The notes below the pieces were generated by a model. That model did no database searches. It was not told where the DNA came from and saw nothing but the letters and a program-made list of their open reading frames with translations. Positions 50,328 to 60,100 of a stretch of 64,000 bases of DNA are shown in pieces. Source of the DNA: Marinagarivorans cellulosilyticus (lineage in GTDB: Bacteria > Pseudomonadota > Gammaproteobacteria > Pseudomonadales > Cellvibrionaceae); assembly GCF_021655555.1 (NCBI RefSeq), contig NZ_AP023086.1, positions 1,684,001 to 1,748,000 of the forward strand. Reading direction: 5' to 3'. How positions within the stretch are numbered: position 1 is the stretch's first letter; every line of letters begins with the position of its first letter. Made by a program: the position numbers and the translations under genes.

Positions 50328-53300
50328 TTACAAATCATCAATGCCTGTTTCCCGCCAGTAGATAATGTGCATGGGTTTTCCTCCGGCTTCAATTAATTTG
50401 GTTTTATCATTGCTCGGGACATCCTGCTCGAGTTTGACGATGCCCGCGCTGGGGATAATTAGCGTATCGTTGCCAATGGCTGTTACGGCTGGGGGAATAC
50501 CAGGGCCAATATCAATTGGGCGGCCTAGGGTGGAATAGGCAGCGGTTCCATCTTTTAAATTCACCACATAGAGTTGGCCACTGCCTTCGGCGGGTTCGCA
50601 GCTGCTGCCATTTGATGGCTCGTAAGACGTAAAAAATACCTTTCCGGCTGCAACCAGCGGTGATGCTAATCCCTTTTCGCCACTGCTGCTTAAGCTAATT
50701 TTCCAGCCATTTTGAAGGTTTAAAAGGCCGCAGCCAGATTCCGCACCGGTTACGCAGGCAGTGACATCTACAATGTTATCGTCTTCAAAGGGGATAGATG
50801 TATCTGGGCTGCCACTGACTGTGTTTCTATCTTTAATGAAAAACATAAAGTTTTCATCGGCCGTTTCAAGCGGGTTAGCTCTGTCGCCTGTCGCAATTAA
50901 AATGCCATCGTATGAGCCTTGATCGTCTTTTGATTGCACGACATCTGGAGCATGAAACATGCGGCGGTCTTCTGCTTCACTATTGTCGTCCAAGTCGGCT
51001 AACACACTGGCTTGCCAAGTTAGGCGGTGGCTAGCGGTATTGCCTTCTGGCAAATCTATTCGCCAAACTAAACCACTTAAATCGCCGACGTAAAGCCTAT
51101 CGGTAATACCGTTTTGGTCGCTATCTAGCGCTGCAACTTGAGAGGGAATAGAGTGCAGCATTTTTGGGTGGTACAGGTGCGTTTGGCTATTGCCACCTGA
51201 ACCACCGGTCACCTTCCAGATTAAAGCGCCGGTGCGGGCATCAACAATATAAATGGCAGCGCCTTGTAACGCCGAGCTAGGGTTTTCAGAAAGCTTAACG
51301 GGCGTATCATTTTGTGTATCGAAGCCGCCGCCAAAAATGAGTACATCACGGGCGGTGCTTTCGTAGCGAACCTTGGTAACAACCGGTGTGGAGAAGGTCA
51401 TGCCCAGTTCGCTAAAATCACCGCCTTGCGTAATTTTCCATTTAAGGCTCGGCGTTGCATTTGGATTGCTTACATCAAGAGCGTAATAACTATTGCCGCC
51501 CCGGCGCATTCCCACATACACATATACCTCTTCACCGCTTTCTATGGTTCCATCGTTATCGGTGTCGTTAACGAAAGCAACGGGTTCGCCGTCGACTCCG
51601 TAGGGGTGCCGATTGCTGCCATTGTTATCTCTAATTTGCTTCAGTATGGGAAGGGACTCGCGAGGTATAAAGGCGAAAATCTCTTTGCCTGACTCTGCAC
51701 CATTTGTATCGGTATTCTCAAATATGTGAAAAAAACCATCGTTAGTCCCCATGAATAAACGAATATTAGGATTACTTTCTGAGTAGCCTGATGTAGCGCC
51801 ATAATTAAGTGCCAAGGGACGAGAGTGAATTGCATCGCCCAGTAGCCAAGATCGAGATTCGTCAACATCGTTGTCGTTATCTTCATCATCTACATCACGC
51901 CCGCGGGCCCAAGCTACGGTTTCTATTGTCGAGAGAAGCGTGCTGGCACTAATTGGGTCGCTCGCACCTAAATTAAGTATTGCGCGTTGGGTATCTGCAG
52001 ATAGCGTATTTGCCGCATTAAAAACGTCAAATGTCGAACCGCTAGAAGGTTCAATAAATAATTGCCGGCTACCGTTGGTGTTGGTCAGCGATACGTTGCT
52101 GGTATTGAATTGTGGAATATTTTGTCCGACACCACCGCGGTTAACGGTGCGTCCGTCGCGCCCATCGACTTCGCTTTTATCGGGGTCCGCTGTAGGAAGA
52201 GCGCTAGCGTCCGTCCAAAAACTAAGAGCCTCATATTTTACGCGGCCATCGTTAGTGTTGAATGCTGCATTACTGTTAACATCGACAATTTCATCAAAAA
52301 TCCCATCGGTCGGTAGGCTGGTATCTTTTAATTTAAACTTTTTGATGTTGCCGTACCATCGTTCGTTCGTTTGGGCTTCAAAAAGAGCGATGTAAAAATT
52401 GTCGAGTGTTTGGATGCGGTTAAAGACGTTGACCGGTACTGAGGCGGCAACAAATGTTGTGCTCACGCTTAACGCTTCAATAAAGGCAGCTTCTAAAGTG
52501 GCTTGTACATCGACTAGATCTGCACCTTTAGAGACTTCCATATACTGATTTGAGGTGCCGGCAGCTTGTGCCCAATCATCTGCTTTCGCGGCAGAATCGC
52601 CCACTTGAATAATCCAGCTTTTGAGTTTTTGATCGCCACTGGCGAGCGTCAGCACATCGTTGTTAGTCATATAATCCATCATGCTTTCGAAATTGCTTGT
52701 TGCTGATGCATTAAATGCAGCTTCTATTTCACTGTTTAAGTGGTTATCTGTACCACCTTCGTTGCCTGAGGTTGCATAGACTTGGTAAAACTTTGTGCAC
52801 TCGAAATCAGACGGGTTGGCCGCAAATGGTGAATTGTAGCGATTGCCAGTAATAATTGAGCTATCCGGAGCGGGGGTATTTGTACCATCAAAATTACGGC
52901 TAGTATCTTTACCTTGGAGTACGGTTCCGCCATTAATATATTGATACCACTCCATATGCATTTCTTTGGGTTGGCTCTCGTGGTAGTCGTTGCCTTGTCG
53001 TGGCAAAGGAAATTGTAAAAGTAAATCGACGAGGCCTGCTTTGGCCCCATTTGCATCTCCAGCTTGAAACTCTTGATAACCTCGCAGCACTGTTCCGCCG
53101 CCGTTATCATTAGGAATCATCATGCCCACATTAATGCCATCGAATTTTTCAAACACAGCGCGCGTTACTGCGACAAGTGCCTCTATTTTTTTTGCTTCGA
53201 AATCATCCATGTCGGCAGCGCTATCGCGAAGGCCATCAAAGTTGGCGTCGCCATCGCTTGCTGCTGCAGCCGCGCTATCACCAATACCATCGCCATCGCC

Positions 53301-53564
53301 ATCGCCGGGTACACCATTAACCATGGCATCTAGCGCCTGCAGTAACGGTAAACCGTCATCCGTATTCAGAATATCTTTACAGTTATTTTGCCGGCCATCT
53401 TGGCAGTAGGGGCCGCTTAAATCTTGACGGTAATCCATCATAAACATTAAGTAGGGTGCGCCGGCGGAATTGCTATTGTTGACGTAAATGTCAGTATCAT
53501 CCCCGATGGCTGAATTCGCAAAAATCCCTAATGCTAAAGCTAATATAAGTTTCTGGAATTTCAT
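50328..53564 (-). CDS. pilY1: PilY1-type pilus tip protein without MIDAS (cluster A)
   Basis: 1078 residues from the ATG at 53564 (GAGG upstream). Signal peptide MKFQKLILALALGIFANSAI. The N-terminal region has von Willebrand A-like spacing, but the metal motif DxSxS is replaced by MD44YRQDLSG. An acidic Ca-like loop follows (DGDGDGIGDS). The C-terminal part is the PilC/PilY propeller (LLGDAIHSRPLALNYG, FMGTNDGFFHIFENTD, YVYVGMRRGGNSYYALDVS) with the PilY1 calcium site DSDQNGITDRLYVGDLSGLVWRID-like. PilY1 sits at the pilus tip with the minor pilins and promotes assembly and adhesion. The loss of MIDAS suggests a different adhesion mode. Confidence 0.9.
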   Translation of the reverse strand: MKFQKLILALALGIFANSAIGDDTDIYVNNSNSAGAPYLMFMMDYRQDLSGPYCQDGRQNNCKDILNTDDGLPLLQALDAMVNGVPGDGDGDGIGDSAAAAASDGDANFDGLRDSAADMDDFEAKKIEALVAVTRAVFEKFDGINVGMMIPNDNGGGTVLRGYQEFQAGDANGAKAGLVDLLLQFPLPRQGNDYHESQPKEMHMEWYQYINGGTVLQGKDTSRNFDGTNTPAPDSSIITGNRYNSPFAANPSDFECTKFYQVYATSGNEGGTDNHLNSEIEAAFNASATSNFESMMDYMTNNDVLTLASGDQKLKSWIIQVGDSAAKADDWAQAAGTSNQYMEVSKGADLVDVQATLEAAFIEALSVSTTFVAASVPVNVFNRIQTLDNFYIALFEAQTNERWYGNIKKFKLKDTSLPTDGIFDEIVDVNSNAAFNTNDGRVKYEALSFWTDASALPTADPDKSEVDGRDGRTVNRGGVGQNIPQFNTSNVSLTNTNGSRQLFIEPSSGSTFDVFNAANTLSADTQRAILNLGASDPISASTLLSTIETVAWARGRDVDDEDNDNDVDESRSWLLGDAIHSRPLALNYGATSGYSESNPNIRLFMGTNDGFFHIFENTDTNGAESGKEIFAFIPRESLPILKQIRDNNGSNRHPYGVDGEPVAFVNDTDNDGTIESGEEVYVYVGMRRGGNSYYALDVSNPNATPSLKWKITQGGDFSELGMTFSTPVVTKVRYESTARDVLIFGGGFDTQNDTPVKLSENPSSALQGAAIYIVDARTGALIWKVTGGSGGNSQTHLYHPKMLHSIPSQVAALDSDQNGITDRLYVGDLSGLVWRIDLPEGNTASHRLTWQASVLADLDDNSEAEDRRMFHAPDVVQSKDDQGSYDGILIATGDRANPLETADENFMFFIKDRNTVSGSPDTSIPFEDDNIVDVTACVTGAESGCGLLNLQNGWKISLSSSGEKGLASPLVAAGKVFFTSYEPSNGSSCEPAEGSGQLYVVNLKDGTAAYSTLGRPIDIGPGIPPAVTAIGNDTLIIPSAGIVKLEQDVPSNDKTKLIEAGGKPMHIIYWRETGIDDL

Positions 53565-53577
53565 ACAAACCTCGGTG

Positions 53578-54120
53578 TTATTGACCTGCATTGGCCACTT
53601 TAATGGCGACGCCTTGTGCAATAGCGGCCTGACCTAAGCGGTCTTGGCTGCCATCGTATTCGGCATTTACTTCAAACAGTGCGGCAGAATAAGATTTTGC
53701 GCTAGAGGCATTTTCTTCTGATGCACGAAAAGGGATTGGGGCAAACAGTGGTGCTTTGCGTGTAATGTTATATTCAACATGGTTTGCTGTGAGTGTTGCC
53801 GTTGCAGAGGCCAGTGCTATTGCTGTGCTATCACAACCTGTGGCGCCTGCTTTGCAAATTTTATAGCCGACATCGCCAGCAATAACAAAATTATTAATAT
53901 CGCTTGTGATGGCATTAATCACGCCTTGCGTTGTTTGAAATGCCTCTTCTTTAAGCTGTTCGTTACTGGCCATTTTTGTTTCAAAAATACTGGTTTTCAT
54001 TGACGTGACAGAAATTAAGCCCGTTAACAGTAAAAATATTAGCGCGATAACAATGACAGTGCCCTGTTGAGAGGACTGCGTTTTTAGCGAGTTATAAAAT
54101 AAAATGTAAGGCTTAGGCAT
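53578..54120 (-). CDS. pilX: Minor pilin assembly protein PilX (cluster A)
   Basis: 180 residues from the ATG at 54120 (GAGG 7 bases upstream); it overlaps the pilW stop by 8 bases. N-terminal QQGTVIVIALIFLLLTGLISVTSMKTSIFETKMASNEQLKEEAFQ is typical of PilX, with the conserved region around ASN and the Gln-rich helix after the membrane segment. Part of the minor-pilin tip complex with PilV, PilW, FimT and PilY1. Confidence 0.9.
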   Translation of the reverse strand: MPKPYILFYNSLKTQSSQQGTVIVIALIFLLLTGLISVTSMKTSIFETKMASNEQLKEEAFQTTQGVINAITSDINNFVIAGDVGYKICKAGATGCDSTAIALASATATLTANHVEYNITRKAPLFAPIPFRASEENASSAKSYSAALFEVNAEYDGSQDRLGQAAIAQGVAIKVANAGQ

Positions 54121-55147
54121 TGGGTAACCTCGCATTTTTTATTTGTATGGTTGTGGAATAAACACGGCGAAAGTAACCATCGTCGGGGTTGTCGATGGTT
54201 GTGGTGCCGAGGTAGTAGGTTTTATTGTTGCTGTAGCCGTTTATTTCGTTTGGGCTGCGCGCCAATAAATACAAACGCACGACGACGACATCACCTACTT
54301 CAGAGGTGCTTGGGTTACTTTTAAATATATCTGGTGTGCTATCGCCGTCTAGGTCTAGGCCTAATTCAATTTGTATGTTTTCAATGCCATCGACGTAGCA
54401 CTCCTCAGCTAAGCTGCTGCCTTGAAGAACTTGTGCGCACAATGTAGGGACATCTTCACCGCTATCATCGACATTACGTAAATAATAAATTTTATGATAA
54501 AAAGCCCAGTAATCTACATCGGACCCGGATGTTGCATCGCCGCTAACGATGGTGCTGCCGCTTGCAACATTGATCCAACTTTTGTCGCTACGGCTATCGG
54601 CTAAACGTAGGTACCATTGGTTATCAATAGCGCCGATGTTGGCGGTCGTGATGCCATTTTCGAGTGTTGCTCGGTCTGCCGTGCGTTTGACGCTAATAAT
54701 GTCGGTATCATCAACAAGCTCATCTGGTGCGGCGCAAGTAATTGCCACGCCGGCTTGTGTTGTCATGGAGCTGCCGGCTTGGGCGTTATTAATAAAGTCT
54801 AAAGGGGTTGTCAGGTCCAGGCTCCAGGTTTCGTGCGCGCAGCCTGTAGCGATAGCTGCGGGGGTAAGCGTGCCTTGCTCCGGCGTGCCGCCAGCGAAGC
54901 CTGCCATGCTAATTTCACGGGCTAATAACCGGAGCGCATAGCGTGCGTTTTCTTGTAGGCGCGCAATTTGTTCGTCTTGCTGCATGCTGGCGTTATTTTT
55001 TAAATAAATTTTGGTAATGGCCCCACTTAGCGTTAAGCCTAAAGCTAAGGCAATTAATAATTCTATTAATGTAAATCCGCGAGCGCTTAAAGGCATTTTG
55101 GCTAACAGAAATAATTTTGGGCGGCATAAAGCAAATAATGGTTTCAT
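54113..55147 (-). CDS. pilW: Minor pilin PilW (cluster A)
   Basis: 344 residues. The ATG at 55147 directly follows the pilV stop (TAAATG) with GAGG upstream. A long leader ends at ARG, then FTLIELLIALALGLTLSGAITKIYL, the prepilin helix with Glu5. The mature part has the PilW sequence style (RLQENARYALRLLAREISMAGFAG, DTDIISVKRT, ENIQIELGLDLDGDSTPD). Operon order fimT-pilV-pilW-pilX-pilY1-pilE. Confidence 0.92.
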   Translation of the reverse strand: MKPLFALCRPKLFLLAKMPLSARGFTLIELLIALALGLTLSGAITKIYLKNNASMQQDEQIARLQENARYALRLLAREISMAGFAGGTPEQGTLTPAAIATGCAHETWSLDLTTPLDFINNAQAGSSMTTQAGVAITCAAPDELVDDTDIISVKRTADRATLENGITTANIGAIDNQWYLRLADSRSDKSWINVASGSTIVSGDATSGSDVDYWAFYHKIYYLRNVDDSGEDVPTLCAQVLQGSSLAEECYVDGIENIQIELGLDLDGDSTPDIFKSNPSTSEVGDVVVVRLYLLARSPNEINGYSNNKTYYLGTTTIDNPDDGYFRRVYSTTIQIKNARLPNA

Positions 55148-55717
55148 TTAAATCGCCTCTATGAAGGTGTCTAGCACCACTATTTTTCGGTTTATATTGT
55201 CTGTGCCATATAAACCACGGGATTCCCCGCAGGTAGAACCCGTTGGGTTGGTTTTACCGCCAAAGCCCTCCCAGGCAATGGTTATTGTGATTAAGCCTGC
55301 GTTGTTATCAATGCAGCCAGAAGGCTGAGTTAAGCCGCCTGTATTTACGTTATTAGAGACCTCTGCAGCGCCTTCTAAGGCTTGCTCCCATTCCCATAGG
55401 TCGTGATTAGCTAATTCGGTAGCAGTGCATTGCGCAGATTTACAATTGGGCGAGGGTTCGTTGCCACTGGTTACGCCGCCTAAAAAACTAATAGCCGCAT
55501 AGGTATCGATGGCTGTGGGATTGCTTCGTATACGGGCGGCCATATCGCGAGCCAAGCTAGTGGCTAAAGAACGTTGTAGAGCATCGTAGCTGGTTCTTTT
55601 AGCTTTAACCTGCATGGTGGATAACCCCAAAACGCCTACCGCAAAAACTAAACCTGCAACTAATACCTCGATCATGCCTAGGCCAAATTGGTGTTTTAAA
55701 TTACGTATTAAGGGCAT
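55148..55717 (-). CDS. pilV: Minor pilin PilV (cluster A)
   Basis: 189 residues. Leader ending FGLG before MIEVLVAGLVFAVGVLGLSTMQVKAKRTSYDALQRSLATSLARDMAARIRSNP, the standard PilV N-terminus, including the MxxRMRxNP-type helix. Overlaps the end of fimT by 10 bases and is immediately followed by pilW. Confidence 0.93.
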   Translation of the reverse strand: MPLIRNLKHQFGLGMIEVLVAGLVFAVGVLGLSTMQVKAKRTSYDALQRSLATSLARDMAARIRSNPTAIDTYAAISFLGGVTSGNEPSPNCKSAQCTATELANHDLWEWEQALEGAAEVSNNVNTGGLTQPSGCIDNNAGLITITIAWEGFGGKTNPTGSTCGESRGLYGTDNINRKIVVLDTFIEAI

Positions 55718-56238
55718 ACCGTTGCTCCTTTTTCTGTACTTGGGCGGCCCGTTAAACCGATTCTAATATTTGTGCCTCGGCTGGTATCGTCATCGATACA
55801 CACGTTGAAATTTGCGGCGATGCGCTGTGTGCCATCGGCTTGATAAACGACTTGGTCTAGGTCGGCATCGGTGGCTCTTAATGTGAGTTGACTTAGCGCA
55901 TTGTGGGACTGCAGTAATGATTCGCTGCTGTCGAATACGCCATCAGCATCGGCATCGATATATACCAGCCAGCCACCGTCCCAATAGCCGCTGGTTGCAC
56001 AGCTGCTGTTATTTGCGCTTTTGCACACGGCAACAGGCAGGTTATTTTTAACGGCTTCGCTGCGGGCTAATACTAAGCTGTCGTAAAAGGCATGACTGGC
56101 GGTACGCATTAAATTGTTTTCTATTTAGTTTTGGTAAGACGGCACCGCGACACCGGCAATAATCGCCATGATAGATATCGTGACCATCAGTTCCAGCAAG
56201 GTAAAACCTGCTATGTATTGGAAGCCTTTACTGCCCAT
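55708..56238 (-). pseudogene. fimT: fimT-type minor pilin interrupted by an in-frame stop (cluster A)
   Basis: From the ATG at 56238 (GAGG upstream) the frame encodes a GspH/FimT prepilin: leader MGSKGFQYIAG, then FTLLELMVTISIMAIIAGVAVPSYQN. Codon 38 is TAA (56125-56127); the same frame then continues IENNLMRTASHAFYDSLVLARSEAVKNNLPV to the normal end, ICP-like cysteine pair included (VCID, TVCP). Apart from that stop, the 176 residues make a complete FimT. Either this is a recent nonsense mutation, a sequencing error or a recoded stop. The shorter ORF from 56109 alone lacks the pilin helix and could not be assembled. Confidence 0.85.
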
Positions 56239-56719
56239 TTTTAACCTCAATTACCCGTCTTGCTGAAATTAGCTGTTTATCCAATTCGTTTAGGTCTGGC
56301 TTTCTTACCAAGGCCCTTAAAAGGGCGCATGCCTTCGCATATCATGCTATTGGCAATAAAGGTAAGGAAGTGAACCCCTGCATGAGTGGATGCAATAGTG
56401 CTTTCTCTTTCCTAACAACTAACTCTGGCTCTTCCCCACTTATAGTGTTGTCTGTTACTGGCTGAAAGTCAGTTAATCCAAGACATTTGGGCAGTTATAA
56501 AGATGGGCGGATTCAGCTGGGTTTTGGTTATATTGGTTATCTATAGCGGGAGGGATCGAGTAGTTTTTTGGTTATTGAATAGGTGAAATTAATCTAAACC
56601 TAAAACTATTAGATGCTTTCTTTTATGGGGTTTAGTTATATGTAGGGGGTTATATGTGGGGCGTTGTAATAACTGCTTGTAAGGGGGAGTGTTTTTAAGT
56701 GTTGCGTAAAAGGTACGCC
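56239..56719. other. Intergenic region between pilin clusters A and B
   Basis: About 480 bases, AT-rich in part, with no convincing gene. It should contain the promoter of cluster A (minus strand). I see no clear sigma-54 or sigma-70 consensus. The stem GGCCCTT-AA-AAGGGC near 56310 is short. Confidence 0.5.
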
Positions 56720-57124
56720 TTACCATTTATCGGCCGGTAATTTTTGCCCTAAAGAATCGAGCGTAAGGTCGCCGTCTGGCACTTGGTTATCGACTGCTGT
56801 GGCTTGTAGTTTATAGCAGGTAGCTATGGGGCAGCTGGCGGTGGCCGCAACCACTTCGAGGGTGTAATGGCCCTCCGGCGAAGCAATACCGCTGCTGGCA
56901 GAATAACCTAAATCGGTCAGGTCGATGCTATAACTATTGTTTTTATAAAAATAGCGTTCCATTCGCGATGCGGCTTCAAGCAATTGTGCTTGACCATCGC
57001 TGCGGTTACTTTTGCGTACACTATCTTGGTACGAAGGTAATGCAACGGCCGCTAAAATACTAATAATCACAATGACGATCAATAATTCGATAAGGTTAAA
57101 ACCTTGTTGTCGGTAATGCAGCAT
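56720..57124 (-). CDS. pilE: Type IV minor pilin, PilE-type (cluster B)
   Basis: 134 residues. Leader MLHYRQQG before FNLIELLIVIVIISILAAVALPSYQDSVRKSNRSDGQAQLLEAASRMERYFYKNNSYS. Two Cys in the second half (ASCPIATCYKL) as in PilE. It lies 68 bases after pilY1 of cluster B with a hairpin between; the order is the same as in cluster A. Confidence 0.93.
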   Translation of the reverse strand: MLHYRQQGFNLIELLIVIVIISILAAVALPSYQDSVRKSNRSDGQAQLLEAASRMERYFYKNNSYSIDLTDLGYSASSGIASPEGHYTLEVVAATASCPIATCYKLQATAVDNQVPDGDLTLDSLGQKLPADKW

Positions 57125-57152
57125 AATTAATTCCTAAGGTTATACCTTTAGC

Positions 57153-57181
57153 TATCGAGCAAGCTAAATGCCTGCTCGATA
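57153..57181 (-). other. Hairpin between pilY1 and pilE, cluster B
   Basis: TATCGAGCA pairs with TGCTCGATA around an 11-base loop in the 68-base gap. The same position in cluster A has an unrelated 14-bp hairpin, so a structured spacer between pilY1 and pilE recurs. Confidence 0.5.
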
Positions 57182-57192
57182 TTTACAGTGAA

Positions 57193-60100
57193 TTACTGAA
57201 TTTGCCGCCAGCTAACTTCACCGCTGCGCACGGTATCTTGGTTGGTTTCTTCTACGGTGGTAATGGCACCATCGGAAGTTTGAATAATAGCGTTCGCTTT
57301 GTTATCGGATTCGTAGCCATCACCAGTATGTAAGCTTGGGCTGGTGGCTGGGCTACTGCCTAAATCAATAACGTAATCATTAAAAATTGCATTTTCGTCT
57401 TGGGAGATAATCCCAGGGCTGCCGGCGGTGCCCGTTAAGGCATTTAAAATATAAAGCCTCGCATCACCATCCACCGCGCACTCGTCAAATACGGGGTCAA
57501 AAGTGGTGTAGGTGAGTGTGCCGCCAAATAATGTCGCTGCGCCAAAATTTCGCTCGCCGGCCAGTAATGTTCGCTGCCAGCCATCAACATAGCTCGAACT
57601 ATCAGAATATTGCTTCATGCGTTTTTCGAGTGTGGTCAGTGTGGCATCGGCATCTAATGCTGGCGTTAACGTGGGGGGCGAGCTGAGTTTTGCATCGGCG
57701 GCATAAATTTGTGTTGCGGTAATATCAACAATTTTTGAAGCCACGTTATAGCTAAACGCCCCTGTCGATGTGCGGCTTTCTTTTAAGCCATAATAATAGT
57801 TTACGCTGCTATCGAGGTTGTCTTCTTGGGTAAAGAACCTGCCTGTGCCCACGTGAATCCAACGGTTTTGTAAATTATCGGTACCCATCGAAACAGCCGC
57901 AGTAATGGGGCGGCTTGGGTCTAACATTACAGCTGGGGTCCAAGCGCTAACGGCCTTTTGCGTACTGCCTGTACTTTCTTGAATAACCATACGATAAAGT
58001 TTGCCTGCCCAAGCGCTGGAATCTCCGCTGACTGTGCCAAAATAAATGGCATCGGTAGTGAATTTATCGAGGCCGTAATCGACCGAGGATAAATCAGAAA
58101 TAAAGCTATTACTATCATTAAGGGTCAATATGCCGCCGCTACCAAAGGAGGTTTCTAATACGGTGGTGGAGCCTGCCACAATGGATTTTAAATTTAATAA
58201 AAAGAGTTTGGCATTTTGGGTGCTTTTTACTTCGTCAAAGCCTGCGGCATTGGTGTCGGCGCCAGATCCGAGCATTAAATACCAATTACCGTTGCCTTCA
58301 CTGTCGGTGCCCGTGACGATGGGCGTTGGCATTGCTGATGTAAAGCCAAGATCTGGATGGCTGTATTCTAAAAGTATTTTAGGGGCTTTATCTGGATTGG
58401 TAATATCGATAATGGTATAGCTTGAACGCAAAGTTCTACTCGATACGCCAGCGCCTAAGTCGGCATCTACCGTGGTGGCGCCGCCACCGAGTCGGCTGCC
58501 AACAACTAATACTGTACCCCAGCCACCAGGGTGATCTGAATCGTTAGCAAAAATTTTAGCATCAAAAATTCGAGGCTCTAAATCGACAAAATAAAGGTGG
58601 TCGGACGATACCGCACCGTAACTCGGGCGCGTTAAATATTCTAAATGTGCCAAGCCGTTAAAAGGTGCGTAGGCCCAAAGCTCGGCGCCTAGCTCGTAAT
58701 TAACGGAGGAACCTGCCGCACCGCCGCCTTTAGCATTGGTAAATTCTTTTGTGTCGGGGTTGTACCAGCCGCTATTAAAGGCGTGCAGCATGCCATCGTT
58801 GCCACCGGCATAAACCATTTGGCGGCGGTAGCGGTACTGATCAAAAAATTTCCGATAACTTTCGCTGCCGTAAATAAGGTCTAAATTTTCGGCTGGGCGG
58901 CCGGCAACTGTTGGCGTGGAATAAATAATATCGCCAAGGCGCATGGTTTTACCATTAAGCTGGCGCGAGCGATAACCGGCAATATCTTTACCGCGAATAT
59001 ATTCAACAATATTTTGTGCATCGGCTTCGGTATTGGCAATAAGCCCGGCTTTTGACGAGTCAAATGTTGCGGGCATAAAGTCTGTGACTTCTGTACTTGT
59101 TACAATTCCATCGCCGTTGGTGTCTATACCGGTGAGAATATGGCGCCCAGGTAAGGTGCTGGTATAAAGGCGCTGTGTTTCTGCGGCTTGTGCATCTGTC
59201 ATGTTGGCTAGCCACGTTGCGCCGCTCCACAAATATTCTAGGTCAAATAAATCCAAATCGAATTTACTGGATGCGCAGGCGCTAAAATCTGCTGCCGTTG
59301 GGCGCGAAGCTAATGTTGGTGATAATTTTATGCGGACTTCTTTCGTTTCGTTATCGCTATAAGAGCACATATCAATATATTTATCGGAGTCCTCTAATAT
59401 TTTGTCGCCGTCGTCGTGGCGCAAGTTGCCAGCATCGTCAATCATGAGCGCATGCACATCGCCAATCCATGTAACCTCGTCGCCTTGTGATGTAACGGAC
59501 GGGCGGAATATGGCATTAAATACAGCGCCTTCGCCCGAGCGTGACGCGGCAATAACAGATGAGGCACCGCCAGACCCAGAGCGTGCAGTAATGGATTCTA
59601 ATGCGGCATTTAATTGGTTAACTAATTCTTCGGCATCGCTGGCAAAATAAAAGGTGTCTGGGTTGCAATCGCCATTTTCGTCCCATTCGTTAGGCGTGCA
59701 ATTGCCGGCCCCATTAACGACGTAGTCATTAAAATTAGAGGGGTGCGAGGGGGTTGGTTGGTGGTCGCCATTTTGGTCTACAAAACCGCCATTTGCTGCG
59801 GCTTCTCGCATGCGCCGGCTGTCATCATTAAAAGCTTCACCTTCGCCGAGTGCGGCGTAAACATAATAGCTAATAATATCTTGGTGGCCTGTCATGCCGG
59901 CATCTGTTCGGCAGTCATGTTCGCGTAATTCTAGTGCTAAATCATCAAGTACTTGCTCGCGGCCAAATGAGCCGACGCCATCGTTTGCAACGGTAGGGTG
60001 GCCACTGCCGTCAAAATCTTTGTAAGGCGCGCCGTCGTTGAAGTGCAAAACAAATGATTTAGCGCAGGGCAGGCGGGTACCGAATTCTGAGTAATAATAG

